From Gammaproteobacteria bacterium (GTDB taxonomy: Bacteria; Pseudomonadota; Gammaproteobacteria; Ga0077536): a stretch of 39,911 bases of DNA. Location: contig JAIEQK010000330.1 of assembly GCA_019747795.1 (NCBI GenBank), forward strand, positions 1-39,911, written 5' to 3'. The notes under the pieces are model-generated. The model did not search any database and was not told where the DNA came from. It saw nothing but the letters and a program-made list of their open reading frames with translations. The position numbers and the translations under genes were made by a program. Shown piece by piece: positions 28,925-38,925 of this stretch (position 1 is the stretch's first letter; every line of letters begins with the position of its first letter).

Positions 28925-29010
28925 TGTAGGTCGGACTTCAGTCCGACATTCTGTTCCAGAGCCGTCATCAAAGCCCGAGAATCAAATGCCGGACTGAAGT
29001 CCGACCTACA
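28925..29010. repeat. 86-bp inverted-repeat element, copy 2
   Basis: The left end TGTAGGTCGGACTTCAGTCC and the right end match as inverted repeats over 26 bp with one difference. The internal part (GTTCCAGAGCC followed by AAAGCCC) is recognisably the same as in the copy at 26030-26113 (GTTCAGAGCC, GAAGCCC). It lies between pgk and pyk, 20 bases upstream of the pyk start, so pyk transcripts from upstream must cross it. Confidence 0.85.
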
Positions 29011-29034
29011 GTTCGACCTGCAGTTCGACCTGCA
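28999..29034. repeat. Three tandem 12-bp repeats at the element's edge
   Basis: GTCCGACCTACA (28999-29010, the end of the inverted-repeat element) is followed directly by two identical copies of GTTCGACCTGCA (29011-29022, 29023-29034). The element end thus appears as the first, slightly different unit of a short tandem run. Confidence 0.85.
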
Positions 29035-29042
29035 GGCTTGCG

Positions 29043-30206
29043 TCAGCCTTGCGCCGCGCGCTGCTCGAGGATCTCGATGGCGGGCAGCACCTTGCCCTCG
29101 AGGAACTCGAGGAAGGCGCCACCGGCGGTGGAGATGTAGGAGATGTCGTCGCTGACACCGAACTTGGCGATGGCGGCGAGCGTGTCGCCGCCGCCCGCGA
29201 TGGAGAAGGCCGGCGACTTCGCGATGGCGCGGGCGAGCCGCTCGGTGCCGGCCGCGAAGTTGTCGAACTCGAACACGCCCAAGGGCCCGTTCCAGACGAT
29301 GGTGCCCGCCTTCTCGAGGGCCGCGCACAGCACGTCCAGGCTCTTCGGACCCAGGTCCATGATCATGTCGTCGGTGCCGACCGCGTCCGCGCTCTTCACC
29401 TCGGCGGGCGCGGTCTCGGCGAACTCCTTGCCGCACACCACGTCGACCGGGATCGGGATGTGGGCGTCGCCGCTGATGAGACGCTTGGCGATGTCGAGCA
29501 TGTCGCGCTCGACCAGCGACTTGCCGATCTCCTTGCCCGCCGCGGCGAGGAAGGTATTGGCGATGCCGCCGCCGACCACCAGCTGATCGACCTTGGAGAC
29601 CAGCGATTCCAGGAGGTCGAGCTTGGTCGAGACCTTGGAACCGCCGACGATCGCGACCAGCGGCCGCGCCGGCTTCCCGAGTGCCTGCTGCAGGGCTTCG
29701 ACCTCGGCCATCAGGAGCGGCCCGCCGCAGGCGACGGGCGCGAACTTGGCGACCGCGTGGGTCGAGGCCTGGGCGCGATGCGCGGTGGCGAAGGCGTCGT
29801 TCACGAACACGTCGCAGAGCGCCGCCATGCGTTTGGCCAGCGCGTCGTCGTTGGCGTTCTCGCCGACCAGGAAACGGCTGTTCTCGCCGAGCGTGATCAC
29901 ACCAGCCTTCAATTCCACGCCGTCGATCCACTCGGGCGCGAACTCGACCGGCACGCCGAGCAATGCGGCGAGCGCCGGTGCCACCGGCGCGAGGGAGGCC
30001 TCGGCCTCGAACTTGCCTTCCTTCGGTCGCCCGAGATGGGACATCACCAGCACCTTCGCGCCCTTCTCGAGCGCGAGTTTCAGGGTCGGCAGCGCGGCGC
30101 GCAGCCGCGTGTCGTCGGTGATGCGGCCGTTCTTCAGCGGTACGTTGAAGTCCTCGCGGATCAGCACGCGCTTGCCCGCGAGATCGAGCTCGCTCATCTT
30201 GAGCAT
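29043..30206 (-). CDS. pgk: Phosphoglycerate kinase
   Basis: A 387-residue enzyme interconverting 1,3-bisphosphoglycerate and 3-phosphoglycerate with ADP/ATP. Conserved blocks: [75 protein letters not shown] and GGGDTLAAI. One small change is DAFATAHR where DAFGTAHR is common. The ATG at 30206 leads with MLKMSELDL; the second ATG three codons on (30197) is an alternative start. It lies four bases after the gap stop, so both are coexpressed. Confidence 0.97.
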   Translation of the reverse strand: MLKMSELDLAGKRVLIREDFNVPLKNGRITDDTRLRAALPTLKLALEKGAKVLVMSHLGRPKEGKFEAEASLAPVAPALAALLGVPVEFAPEWIDGVELKAGVITLGENSRFLVGENANDDALAKRMAALCDVFVNDAFATAHRAQASTHAVAKFAPVACGGPLLMAEVEALQQALGKPARPLVAIVGGSKVSTKLDLLESLVSKVDQLVVGGGIANTFLAAAGKEIGKSLVERDMLDIAKRLISGDAHIPIPVDVVCGKEFAETAPAEVKSADAVGTDDMIMDLGPKSLDVLCAALEKAGTIVWNGPLGVFEFDNFAAGTERLARAIAKSPAFSIAGGGDTLAAIAKFGVSDDISYISTAGGAFLEFLEGKVLPAIEILEQRAAQG

Positions 30207-30210
30207 GACG

Positions 30211-31227
30211 TCAGCCCCGCGCCTTCACCATCGCGATGGTGGTGTCGAGCATGCGGTTCGAGAAACCCCACTCGTTGTCGTACCAGGACAGCACCTTGAC
30301 CAGCGTGCCGTCGATGACCTTGGTCTGCGAGGCCTCGAAGATCGACGAATGCGGGTTGTGGTTGAAGTCGATGGAGACCAGCGGCTCGTCATTCACCGCC
30401 AGCACGCCCTTCAGCGGACCCTCGGCGGCGGCGCGGATGACGGACGCGATTTCCTTCGCGTCGGTCGCGCGCTTGGCGACAAAGGTCAGGTCGACCAGCG
30501 AGACGTTGATGGTCGGCACGCGCACCGCGTAGCCGTCCAGCTTGCCGTTCAGTTCCGGCAGCACCAGGCCCACCGCGGCGGCGGCGCCGGTCTTGGTCGG
30601 GATCATCGACTGGGTGGCCGAACGCGCGCGACGCAGGTCGCTGTGATAGACGTCGGTCAGCACCTGGTCGTTGGTATAGGCGTGGATGGTGGTCATGATG
30701 CCGGACACCACGCCGATGGCGTCGTGCAGCGGCTTGACCAGCGGGGCGAGGCAGTTGGTGGTGCAGGAGGCGTTGGAGACCACGGTGTCGGTCGCCTTCA
30801 GCACGTGGTGATTGACGCCGTAGACGATGGTGGCGTCGACGTCATTGCCACCGGGCGCCGAGATCAGCACCTGCTTCGCGCCGCCCTTCAGATGCTGGCC
30901 GGCCTTGTCCTTGCTGGTGAACAGGCCCGTGCACTCGTGCACCACGTCCACGCCCAGGTCACCCCACGGCAGCTTGGACGGGTCGCGTTCGCTGAACACC
31001 TTGATGGTCTGGCCGTTCACGACCATGGCGCCATCCTTGACCTCGACCTTGCCGGGGAACTTGCCGTGGGCGCTGTCGTAGCGGGTCAGGTGGGCGTTGG
31101 TGTTGGCATCGCCGAGGTCGTTGACCGCGACAATCTGGATTTCGCCGGTGCGCTCGGCTTCGAACAGGGCGCGCAGCACGTTGCGACCGATGCGGCCGTA
31201 GCCGTTGATACCAACACGTATGGTCAT
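30211..31227 (-). CDS. gap: Glyceraldehyde-3-phosphate dehydrogenase
   Basis: A 338-residue enzyme. The NAD-binding start is [17 protein letters not shown], with the coenzyme-recognition region VAVNDL. Catalytic C155 is in SNASCTTN and H182 in TTIHAYTND. The C-terminal block [15 protein letters not shown] is intact. A GGAG lies upstream of the ATG at 31227. It is the second gene of the minus-strand carbon operon, 91 bases after tkt. The sequence does not settle NAD versus NADP use, though a dedicated NADP form is not evident. Confidence 0.97.
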   Translation of the reverse strand: MTIRVGINGYGRIGRNVLRALFEAERTGEIQIVAVNDLGDANTNAHLTRYDSAHGKFPGKVEVKDGAMVVNGQTIKVFSERDPSKLPWGDLGVDVVHECTGLFTSKDKAGQHLKGGAKQVLISAPGGNDVDATIVYGVNHHVLKATDTVVSNASCTTNCLAPLVKPLHDAIGVVSGIMTTIHAYTNDQVLTDVYHSDLRRARSATQSMIPTKTGAAAAVGLVLPELNGKLDGYAVRVPTINVSLVDLTFVAKRATDAKEIASVIRAAAEGPLKGVLAVNDEPLVSIDFNHNPHSSIFEASQTKVIDGTLVKVLSWYDNEWGFSNRMLDTTIAMVKARG

Positions 31228-31318
31228 GAGGAGAACTCCATCTTCTTTGGGGCAATAGGTGAAATCATGCCGCGCACGCGGCGTGTGCCGCCGTGATCCT
31301 GCTCACGTGGGCGCGCCA

Positions 31319-33328
31319 TCAGAACAGCGCGCGCACCGCGGCAGTCGCTTTAGCGGCGGTGAGGCCGAAATGCTCGAACAGCGCGCCGGCCGGTGCCGAG
31401 GCGCCGAAACGATCGAGGCCGATGACGATGCCGTCGAGGCCGACATAGCGATACCAGAAGTCGGTGCTGCCGGCCTCGATGGCCGCGCGGCGCCGCACCG
31501 CGCCGGGCAGCACGTGCTCGCGCCAGGCGGCGTCCTGCCGGGCGAAGACCTCGGTCGAGGGCATGGACACCAGGCGCACCTGGCGGCCTTCAGCCTGCAG
31601 CGCGGTCACCACTTCGCGGCCGAGGGCGAGTTCCGAGCCGGTGGCGATGACGATGGCCTCCGGCGTGCCGGCGCAGTCCAGCGCGATGTAGCCGCCGCGG
31701 GCGATGGCGTCCTGCTGGGCGGCGTCACGCGGTTGCTGCGGCAGGTTCTGGCGCGACAGCAGGAGCGTGCTCGGTCCGTCGCGACGTTCGATGGCAGCGA
31801 TCCAGGCGACCGCGGTCTCGGCCGCGTCGGCCGGACGCCATACGTCGAGGCCGGGGATCAGGCGCAGCGCGTTCGCGTGTTCGACGGGCTGGTGGGTCGG
31901 TCCATCCTCGCCGAGGCCGATGGAATCGTGGGTGAAGACGTAGATGGTGCCGATACCCATCAGGGCCGACATGCGCACGGCGTTCCGCGCGTAGTCGGAG
32001 AACACCAGGAAGGTGCCGCCGTAGGGAATGACCCCGCCGTGCAGCACCATGCCGTTCATCACCGCACCCATGCCGAACTCGCGCACGCCGTAGTAGACGT
32101 AGTTGCCGGCGGGGTTGTCGGGGGTGAGGCCGACGCTGGACTTGTGGAAGGTGTTGTTCGAGCCGGTCAGGTCGGCCGAGCCGCCGACCAGCTCTGGGAG
32201 CAGCTTGCCCAGGTAATCGAGCGCGCGCTCCGAGGACTTGCGCGTGGCTTCGGGCTTGCCGGTATCGGCGAGCGCCGCGACGCAGGCCGCCGCGCCGTCG
32301 GCCCAGGCGGCCGGCAGGCGCCCGGCGCACACGCGCTCGAACTCGGCGGCGAGGTCGGGGTGCGCGCGGTTATAGGCCGCGAGCGTTTCGCGCCACGCCG
32401 CTTCACGGGCCGCGCCGGCGTCCTTCGCGCTCCAGGCCTGGTAGACCGGCGCCGGGATCTCGAAGGGCGCGTGCGGCCAGTTCAGCGCCGCGCGGGTCGC
32501 GGCCACTTCGTCGGCGCCGAGCGCCGCGCCGTGGCAGGCCTCGGTGCCCTGCTTGTTCGGCGCGCCGTAGCCGATGATGGTCTTGCAGCAGATGAGCGTC
32601 GGCTTGCCGGACTCGGCGCGGGCCGCGTCCAGCGCACGCGCGACCGCCGCGGCATCATGGCCGTCGACCCCGCGGATCACCTGCCAGCCGTAGGCCTCGA
32701 AGCGCGCAGGGGTGTCGTCGGTGAACCAGCCATGCACCTCGCCGTCGATGGAGATGCCGTTGTCGTCGTAGCACACGATGAGCTTGCCGAGCCCGAGCGT
32801 TCCGGCCAGCGAGCAGGCTTCGTGGGAGATGCCTTCCATCAGGCAGCCGTCGCCGGCGAACACGTAGGTGTGGTGATCGACCACCGTGTGCCCCGGGCGG
32901 TTGAAACGCGCGGCCAGGTGCTTCTCGGCCAGCGCCATGCCGACCGCGTTGGCGAGCCCTTGACCGAGCGGGCCGGTGGTGGTCTCGACCCCGGGGGTCT
33001 CGCCGCGCTCCGGGTGACCGGGCGTACGCGAGTGGAGCTGGCGGAAGGCCTTCAGATCCGCGATGCCGAGGTCGTAGCCCGACAGGTGCAGCAGCGAGTA
33101 CAGCAGCATCGATCCATGCCCATTCGACAGCACGAAGCGGTCGCGATTGGGCCAGGCCGGGTTGGCGGGGTTGTGCGACAGGTAGTCGCGCCACAGCACC
33201 TCGGCGATGTCCGCCATGCCCATGGGCGCGCCCGGATGGCCGGAATTGGCGGCCTGCACCGCGTCCATGGAGAGGGCGCGGATGGCATTGGCCAGTTCAC
33301 GCCGCGCCGTGGCGGACATCTCGCTCAT
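31319..33328 (-). CDS. tkt: Transketolase
   Basis: A 669-residue thiamine diphosphate enzyme that moves two-carbon ketol units in the pentose phosphate pathway or Calvin cycle. It opens with [37 protein letters not shown]; the cofactor/magnesium segment is [19 protein letters not shown] followed by YDDN. Later blocks [20 protein letters not shown] and [10 protein letters not shown] are typical. The ATG at 33328 follows AGGA and gives the usual start; the frame extends upstream without similarity. It is the first gene of the tkt-gap-pgk-pyk set. No rubisco or phosphoribulokinase gene is in view, so Calvin-cycle use is not shown. Confidence 0.97.
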   Translation of the reverse strand: MSEMSATARRELANAIRALSMDAVQAANSGHPGAPMGMADIAEVLWRDYLSHNPANPAWPNRDRFVLSNGHGSMLLYSLLHLSGYDLGIADLKAFRQLHSRTPGHPERGETPGVETTTGPLGQGLANAVGMALAEKHLAARFNRPGHTVVDHHTYVFAGDGCLMEGISHEACSLAGTLGLGKLIVCYDDNGISIDGEVHGWFTDDTPARFEAYGWQVIRGVDGHDAAAVARALDAARAESGKPTLICCKTIIGYGAPNKQGTEACHGAALGADEVAATRAALNWPHAPFEIPAPVYQAWSAKDAGAAREAAWRETLAAYNRAHPDLAAEFERVCAGRLPAAWADGAAACVAALADTGKPEATRKSSERALDYLGKLLPELVGGSADLTGSNNTFHKSSVGLTPDNPAGNYVYYGVREFGMGAVMNGMVLHGGVIPYGGTFLVFSDYARNAVRMSALMGIGTIYVFTHDSIGLGEDGPTHQPVEHANALRLIPGLDVWRPADAAETAVAWIAAIERRDGPSTLLLSRQNLPQQPRDAAQQDAIARGGYIALDCAGTPEAIVIATGSELALGREVVTALQAEGRQVRLVSMPSTEVFARQDAAWREHVLPGAVRRRAAIEAGSTDFWYRYVGLDGIVIGLDRFGASAPAGALFEHFGLTAAKATAAVRALF

Positions 33329-33544
33329 GCTGTATTCCTCGTGACAATTGCTAGGCGCTGGGCGCGCGCCGCGCATGCGCGGTGCGCGTGGCGGAACGGG
33401 CCGGCGACAGCCGCCGGCACCCGCGGTCACGCCCCGCCGGCGGCGCCGGAGGGCGGACAGTGAGCGCCGCGCGCCGGCCGTGAATGAGTGGCAGCATTTT
33501 AATGAGCGGCCGGCGCTCGCGCCACCGCCGAGGCGTCTCCAGCG

Positions 33545-33574
33545 TTAGGCGCTCGCGCCCCGCTCAGGGATAAT
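33545..33574 (+). promoter_or_regulatory. Putative metF promoter with overlapping inverted repeat
   Basis: TTAGGC (33545-33550) and GATAAT (33569-33574), 18 bp apart, lie 45 bases before the metF ATG. A 9-bp inverted repeat, CGCTCGCGC at 33550-33558 and GCGCGAGCG at 33579-33587, straddles the -10 box. It could be an operator or a leader hairpin. The remaining 290-base gap between tkt and metF contains GC-rich sequence with no gene I can support. Confidence 0.4.
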
Positions 33575-33618
33575 CGAAGCGCGAGCGGGCATGGGGCCCG
33601 GCACGGTACGCGATCAGC

Positions 33619-34482
33619 ATGAATTCCACCTCCCGCGCCATCGGTCTCAGCTTCGAGTTCTTTCCGCCGCGCACGCCCGAGGGCGTGGCGCGGCTCTCGG
33701 CCACCCGCCGACGGCTCGCCGCCCTGGACCCGGAGTTCTTCTCGGTCACCTTCGGCGCGGGCGGCAGCACCCGCGAGCTGACGCTCGAGACCGTGCTCGA
33801 GGTGCGCAATGACACCGGCATCGATACCGCGCCCCACCTGTCCTGCATCGGCTTCTCGCTGGCCGACATTCGCGCCGTGCTCGAGCGCTACGCGTCCGCC
33901 GGCATTCGGCGCCTGGTGGCGCTGCGCGGTGACATGCCGTCCGGCACCAGCGGCTTCGGTGAGCTGCGGCACGCCAACGAACTGGTGGAATTCATCCGCC
34001 GCGAGCGCGGCGAGCACTTCCACATCGAAGTCGCCGCCTATCCCGAGGTCCACCCCCAGGCGCCCGGCGCGGCGGCCGACCTCGACAACTTCCTGCGCAA
34101 GGTCGCGGCCGGCGCGAACGGCGCCATCACCCAGTACTTCTACAACGCTGACGCCTATTTCCGCTTCGTCGAGCAGGCCGCCAAGCGCGGGGTGGACGTG
34201 CCCATCGTGCCCGGCATCATGCCGATCACCAATTTCTCCAACTTGAGGCGCTTTTCGGAGATGTGCGGCGCTGAGATTCCGCGCTGGATGGTCAAGGCTC
34301 TGCAGGACCTCGGCGACGACCACAAGGCGATCTTCGAATTCGGCGTGGACGTGGTCACCCGGCTCTGCGACACCCTGCTGGCGGGCGGCGCGCCGGGGCT
34401 GCATTTCTACACCATGAACCAGCACGAAGCGGCGAGCGCGGTCTGCGCCAACCTCATGGTGCGCGGCCGCGGCGGCGCCTGA
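33619..34482 (+). CDS. metF: 5,10-methylenetetrahydrofolate reductase
   Basis: A 287-residue flavoenzyme that reduces methylene-THF to methyl-THF for methionine synthesis. The start LSFEFFPPRTPEG is a family hallmark; FSVTFGAGGSTRE, LRGDMP, EVAAYPEVHPQA, NGAITQYFYNADAYFRFV, VPGIMPITNFSNLRRF and APGLHFYTMN follow in the expected order. The ATG at 33619 fits the family start. It is cytoplasmic and binds FAD. The following regulator gene begins eight bases after its stop, probably by chance of compaction, as the two functions are unrelated. No S-adenosylhomocysteine riboswitch pattern was recognised upstream. Confidence 0.97.
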   Translation: MNSTSRAIGLSFEFFPPRTPEGVARLSATRRRLAALDPEFFSVTFGAGGSTRELTLETVLEVRNDTGIDTAPHLSCIGFSLADIRAVLERYASAGIRRLVALRGDMPSGTSGFGELRHANELVEFIRRERGEHFHIEVAAYPEVHPQAPGAAADLDNFLRKVAAGANGAITQYFYNADAYFRFVEQAAKRGVDVPIVPGIMPITNFSNLRRFSEMCGAEIPRWMVKALQDLGDDHKAIFEFGVDVVTRLCDTLLAGGAPGLHFYTMNQHEAASAVCANLMVRGRGGA

Positions 34483-34489
34483 GCGAGCC

Positions 34490-35914
34490 ATGGCCGGCGC
34501 CGAGTCCGCCCGCGCCGAACTGCTGCTGGTCGACGACGACCCGCTGATCACCGACGCGCTCGGCTTCGTGCTGGCCGACGAGTTCGAGGTGCTCTGCGCG
34601 CCGTCCCGCGCCGCGGCCCGCGCGCTCCTGCGCGATCGTGGCCACCAGCCGGCGCTCGCCCTGGTGGACCTCGGCCTGCCGCCCCTGCCGCACGCGCCGG
34701 ACGAGGGCTTCGCGCTGATCGCGGAGCTGGTAGCGCTCCATCCCGGCATGAAGGTACTGGTGCTGTCCGGCCAGGACGAGCGGCGCACCATCGCCCACGC
34801 GCTGACCTTGGGCGCGGTGGACTTCGTCGCCAAGCCCTGCGAACCCGACCTACTGCGCGCGCGGCTGCGTCACCAACTCCGGCTGCTGGACGCCGAGCGG
34901 CTCGAACGCGCCACCGCGGAGGCCGACGGCGGTGAACTCCTGCTCGGCGCGAGTCCCGGCATGGTGGCCCTGCGCGCCCTGATCGAGCAGTTCGCCGACA
35001 CGCCCTTTCCGGTGCTGGTGGAGGGCGAGTCCGGGGTGGGCAAGGAACTGGTGGCCCAGGCCCTGCACGCGGCGAGCGGCCGTGCCGGCCCGCTGCTGAC
35101 GCTGAACTGCGCGGCCTTCAGCCCCGATCTCCTCGCCGCGCAGCTGTTCGGCCACGCGCGCGGCGCCTACACCGGCGCGGACAAGGCCCGCGCCGGCTTC
35201 TTCGAGGACGCCGGCGACGGCACCCTGTTCCTGGACGAAGTGGGCGAGATGCCGCTCGACCTGCAGGCGAGCTTCCTGCGCGTGCTCGAGAACGGCGAGT
35301 TCTACCGGCTCGGCGAGACCGAGGCGCGCCGCTCGCGGGCGCGCATCGTCGCGGCGACCAACCGCGAGCTGCGCGAGCTGGCGCGCGCCGGGCGTTTTCG
35401 CCAGGACCTGCTGCATCGCCTGACGGTGCTGACCTTGAGCGTGCCGCCGCTGCGCAGCCGCGGCGAGGACTGGCGCCTGCTGCTGGACGCCTTCCAGCGT
35501 CAGTACGCCGGCAGCATCAAGCCGTTCACGCTCGAGCCCGCCGCCGAGGTGCTGCTCTCCGGCTATGCGTTTCCGGGCAACGTGCGCGAACTGCGCAACC
35601 TCGTCATCCGGCTCGGCGCGCGCTACCCGGGCCAGCGCATCGATGCCGCGCAGCTCAGGCCCGAACTCGAACTGGAGTTCACGCCGTCGGCGGGCGCCGC
35701 GGCCGCGCACAGCGTCGACCTCGCCGCGCGGCTCGCCCAGCCCGGCTTTCGCCTGGACGACGAGCTGGCCGCGCTGGAGCGGCGCTACATCGAGACCGCG
35801 CTCGCCCAGGTCGGCGGCAACCTGTCGCAGGCGGCGCGCCTGCTCGGGGTCAACCGCACCACGCTCTACAGCCGGCTCGCGCGCCTGGGCTTAAGCGCGC
35901 CAGGCGATTCCTGA
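34490..35914 (+). CDS. Sigma-54-type response regulator (receiver, AAA+, Fis helix-turn-helix)
   Basis: A 474-residue transcription activator. The receiver domain has the acidic pocket VDDD near residue 15, phosphoacceptor D60 in LVDLGLPP and K115 in VAKPC. The AAA+ domain has Walker A GESGVGKE (179-186), the sigma-54 contact loop as GAYTGA (225-230, instead of the usual GAFTGA) and Walker [11 protein letters not shown] (245-254). A Fis-type helix-turn-helix ends the protein ([20 protein letters not shown]). It resembles PrsR regulators. The likely targets are the pilus/secretion genes that follow on the same strand. The cognate kinase is not adjacent. The ATG at 34490 overlaps nothing. Confidence 0.92.
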   Translation: MAGAESARAELLLVDDDPLITDALGFVLADEFEVLCAPSRAAARALLRDRGHQPALALVDLGLPPLPHAPDEGFALIAELVALHPGMKVLVLSGQDERRTIAHALTLGAVDFVAKPCEPDLLRARLRHQLRLLDAERLERATAEADGGELLLGASPGMVALRALIEQFADTPFPVLVEGESGVGKELVAQALHAASGRAGPLLTLNCAAFSPDLLAAQLFGHARGAYTGADKARAGFFEDAGDGTLFLDEVGEMPLDLQASFLRVLENGEFYRLGETEARRSRARIVAATNRELRELARAGRFRQDLLHRLTVLTLSVPPLRSRGEDWRLLLDAFQRQYAGSIKPFTLEPAAEVLLSGYAFPGNVRELRNLVIRLGARYPGQRIDAAQLRPELELEFTPSAGAAAAHSVDLAARLAQPGFRLDDELAALERRYIETALAQVGGNLSQAARLLGVNRTTLYSRLARLGLSAPGDS

Positions 35915-35918
35915 GCCC

Positions 35919-37055
35919 GTGTACGAACGGCACTTCGGTCTCACCCGTCCCCCTTTCCGCATCACGCCGGACCCGGAGTTCTTCTTCCCCGGCGCCAATC
36001 GCGGCGCGGTGCTCGAGGCGCTGGTCTACGCCATCGCGCGCGGCGAGGGCATGGTCAAGGTGGTGGGCGAGGTGGGCAGCGGCAAGACCATGCTGTGTCG
36101 CATGCTGGAGCGCGAGCTGGCGGCGGACTGCGCGCTGGTCTACCTCGCCAATCCGCGCCTGCCGGCCGAGGCGGTCGTGTACGCAGTGGCGGGCGAGCTC
36201 GGACTGCCGGCCGGCGCCGACCAACCGCGCCTCGCCGTGCTGCGCGCGCTGGAGGATTATCTCGTGCGGCGCCACGCCGCCGGGCGGCGGGTGGTGGTGT
36301 TCGTCGAGGAGGCGCAGGCCATGCCACTCGAGACGCTGGAGGAGATCCGGCTCCTGAGCAACCTCGAAACCACCCAGGCCAAGCTGCTGCAGCTGGTGCT
36401 GTTCGGCCAGCCGGAGCTGGACGAAAAGCTCGCGCGCCACGAGATTCGCCAGCTGCGCGAACGCATCACCCACAGCTTCAATCTCGAACCTCTGCGCCGC
36501 GGCCAGGTCGAGGATTATGTGAACGCGCGCCTGCGGGCGAGCGGCCATGGCGGCGCGCCGCTGTTCTCGGCCGCCGCGCTGCGGGCCGTCGAGGCCGCCT
36601 CGGGCGGGCTCCTGCGGCGCATCAACATCCTCGCCGACAAGGCGCTGCTGGCGGCCTTCGCCGACGGCGCGACGCGGGTCGAAGCGCGCCACGTGCGGCG
36701 CGCGGCCGCGGACAGCGAGTTCGGCGGCGCGGCGCGGCCGTGGCTCCCCTGGGTGCTGGCCGGGGCGATTCTCGTGCTGGCCCTGCTCGCGGGGCTCGCC
36801 TGGCGCTGGGAATCCTTCCCGCGCGCGGCATCCCCGGCGCAGGCGGTGGCGCCCGCGGCGCCGGCCTCGCCTAAGGTCGACGCACCGCCGGCCGCTGCCC
36901 TGACACCCTCGGAGTCGTCGGCGGTGATGCCGCGGGTGGCACCCGACACCGGGCTCGTGGGTCTCGAACACCTTCGGCCGGCCGGCTTGCCCCCGGTCGA
37001 TCCGGAGGCGCTGCGGCGGCGCTGGGCCGAGCCCCAGGACGGGGTAGTGAAGTAA
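35919..37055 (+). CDS. mshM: ExeA/MshM-like membrane ATPase
   Basis: A 378-residue protein. The N-terminus MYERHFGLTRPPFRITPDPEFF is typical of ExeA/MshM/XrtA-associated ATPases. Walker A is GEVGSGKT (50-57), Walker B VVVFVEEAQ (125-133), and a sensor segment LLQLVLFGQPELDEKL follows. A single transmembrane helix near 275-296 and a proline/alanine-rich tail follow, without a peptidoglycan-binding domain. The start is GTG at 35919, five bases after the regulator's stop. The next gene is the secretin mshL, so assignment to the MSHA-type assembly is by context. PEP-CTERM/XrtA systems have a similar ATPase, but no other member of that system is seen. Confidence 0.75.
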   Translation: MYERHFGLTRPPFRITPDPEFFFPGANRGAVLEALVYAIARGEGMVKVVGEVGSGKTMLCRMLERELAADCALVYLANPRLPAEAVVYAVAGELGLPAGADQPRLAVLRALEDYLVRRHAAGRRVVVFVEEAQAMPLETLEEIRLLSNLETTQAKLLQLVLFGQPELDEKLARHEIRQLRERITHSFNLEPLRRGQVEDYVNARLRASGHGGAPLFSAAALRAVEAASGGLLRRINILADKALLAAFADGATRVEARHVRRAAADSEFGGAARPWLPWVLAGAILVLALLAGLAWRWESFPRAASPAQAVAPAAPASPKVDAPPAAALTPSESSAVMPRVAPDTGLVGLEHLRPAGLPPVDPEALRRRWAEPQDGVVK

Positions 37056-37058
37056 GTC

Positions 37059-37088
37059 AGACTTCTTTAAATATTAGAAATTTATAAT
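37059..37088 (+). promoter_or_regulatory. AT-rich promoter region before mshL
   Basis: Bases 37056-37115 are strikingly AT-rich within a GC-rich genome. A perfect TATAAT sits at 37083-37088; a possible -35 (AGACTT, 37059-37064) lies 18 bp upstream and matches poorly. The leader to the ATG at 37141 is about 45 bases. The region could support a separate promoter or an AT-seeking regulator. Confidence 0.5.
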
Positions 37089-37140
37089 CGATACATCATG
37101 TGTTATCTTGAAATTTGATCGGTCCCCGGACGCTGGGCCC

Positions 37141-38841
37141 ATGCGCACCACATTCCTTGCCCTGCACACGCTCCTGCTGATGGCTTCGCTGGCGGGCTGT
37201 GCCGCGATTCGGCCGCAGCCGCCCGCGCCCGCCCCGGCAGGTCACCTGACCACCGAGCCGGCACCGGCCGCCGACGGCATCCCGGACCTGGTGCAGCAGA
37301 CGCCCTACCTGCCCGTCCCCGGCGCCGCACCGGCCGAGGAGCGCTACACCGTGGTGGTGAACGACGTGCCGGTGCGCGAACTCCTGTTCGCGCTCGCCCG
37401 CGACGCCAAGCTCAACATCGACATCGGTGGCGACATCAGCGGCAACGTCACGCTGAACGCCATCGACCAGACGCTGCCGCAGATCCTCGAGCGCGTCGCG
37501 CGCCAGGTGACGCTCCGCTACGAACTCACCAAGGACACCATCGTCATCGCGCCGGACTCGCCCTTCCTGCGCACCTACGACGTGGGCTACGTCAATCTCT
37601 CGCGCGACGTCGACACCACGGTCCGGGTCGCGACCCGCGTCGCGACGACCGGCGACACCTCGGTGCAGAACAGCGGCAGCGGCGGCGGCCGTGGCGGCGC
37701 GGGTGGCGGCAACGACAACAACTCCTCGACCACCGAGCTGCAGTCGCGCTCCTACAACCGCTTCTGGGACACGCTGCGCTCGAACGTGCTCTCCATCCTC
37801 GGCGAGCCCAACACACTGGGCGCCGAACAGCAGGCCTCGGACAAGGTCATCGTCAACGCCGAGACCGGACTGCTCACCGTGCGCGCCACCAGCCGTCAGC
37901 ACGAGATGATCGAGCAGTTCATCGATCGCGTTCTGGTGAACGCGCGGCGCCAGGTGATGATCGAGGCGACCATCGTCGAAGTGTCGCTGAGCGATCAGTA
38001 CCAGGCCGGCGTCGACTGGAACTTCATACTGCGCGCCGGCGGCACCGGCTTCACCGTCAACCAGGGCCTGCTCGGACGCGTGGCCGACGGCGCGCTGGAG
38101 AACACCATCTCCTCGCTCACGCTCGGCTATACCGATCCGCAGGTGGGCGATAACTCCGTCACCTCCACCGTGCGCCTGCTGCACGAGTTCGGCGACACGC
38201 GCGTGCTGTCGAGTCCGCGGCTCATGGTGCTGAACAACCAGACCGCGATGCTGAAGGTGGTGGAGGAACTGGTGTACTTCACCGTCAACGTCACCAACCT
38301 CGACGGCACCACCACCGCGCAGGGCCGCACGCTGGTCGACACCGACGTGCGTTCGGTGCCGGTCGGTCTCGTGATGGCGGTCACGCCGCAGATCTCGGCG
38401 AACAACGAAGTGACGCTCACTGTGCGTCCGACCATCTCGCAGAAGATCGACGACGCGGTCGACCCGGGTCCCGCTCTGATCTCGCGGCTCAACCAGGGCG
38501 ACAACGAAGTCACCAACCTCGTACCGGTCATTCGCGTGCGCGAGATGGAGTCGGTGCTGAAACTGGTGGACGGCCAGATCGGCGTGCTCGGCGGCCTCAT
38601 GCAGGACGACATTCGCGGCGGCAATCGCGACATTCCTGGCCTCGCGCGCGTGCCGGTGCTGGGACCGATGCTGTTCCGCACCGAGGAAGCGAACAAGCGC
38701 AAGACTGAGCTGGTCGTGTTCCTGCGCCCGGTGGTGGTGCGCGATCCGAGCATCAACACCGATCTGAAGGACTACAGCGACCTGCTGGGGCAGGCGCCCG
38801 GGCCCGCGCCGGTTCCCGGCACCGGCGCGCAAGTGCCCTGA
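37141..38841 (+). CDS. mshL: MshL-type outer-membrane secretin lipoprotein
   Basis: A 566-residue secretin. The ATG at 37141 was chosen because it gives a lipoprotein signal with lipobox LAGC and lipidated cysteine C20; a TTG-started frame upstream adds a charged lead without a signal. A short secretin N domain (VPVRELLFALARDAKLNIDIGGDISGNVTLN) is followed by a glycine/asparagine-rich linker at about 177-198, then the secretin core: QVMIEATIVEVSLSDQYQAGVDW, LSSPRLMVLNNQTAMLKV, and the C-terminal IPGLARVPVLGPMLF with KTELVVFLRPVVV. It would form the outer-membrane ring for an MSHA-type pilus or related machine. The pilin genes are not in the window. Confidence 0.88.
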   Translation: MRTTFLALHTLLLMASLAGCAAIRPQPPAPAPAGHLTTEPAPAADGIPDLVQQTPYLPVPGAAPAEERYTVVVNDVPVRELLFALARDAKLNIDIGGDISGNVTLNAIDQTLPQILERVARQVTLRYELTKDTIVIAPDSPFLRTYDVGYVNLSRDVDTTVRVATRVATTGDTSVQNSGSGGGRGGAGGGNDNNSSTTELQSRSYNRFWDTLRSNVLSILGEPNTLGAEQQASDKVIVNAETGLLTVRATSRQHEMIEQFIDRVLVNARRQVMIEATIVEVSLSDQYQAGVDWNFILRAGGTGFTVNQGLLGRVADGALENTISSLTLGYTDPQVGDNSVTSTVRLLHEFGDTRVLSSPRLMVLNNQTAMLKVVEELVYFTVNVTNLDGTTTAQGRTLVDTDVRSVPVGLVMAVTPQISANNEVTLTVRPTISQKIDDAVDPGPALISRLNQGDNEVTNLVPVIRVREMESVLKLVDGQIGVLGGLMQDDIRGGNRDIPGLARVPVLGPMLFRTEEANKRKTELVVFLRPVVVRDPSINTDLKDYSDLLGQAPGPAPVPGTGAQVP

Positions 38842-38925
38842 GAGGCCTGCCGTGGCCGCGATCTTTCTCCTCGTGCGTCGCTTCGAGCCTGCCGCTCGCG
38901 GCGCGAGCCGCGTGGAGGGTGGCGC

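Noticed and set aside
33545-33618. S-adenosylhomocysteine riboswitch before metF
   Set aside because: The conserved core bases of that riboswitch were not found in the leader.
35919-38841. PEP-CTERM/XrtA exopolysaccharide locus, suggested by the PrsR-like regulator and the ATPase
   Set aside because: The next gene is an MshL secretin, and no XrtA, PrsT or polysaccharide gene is present.
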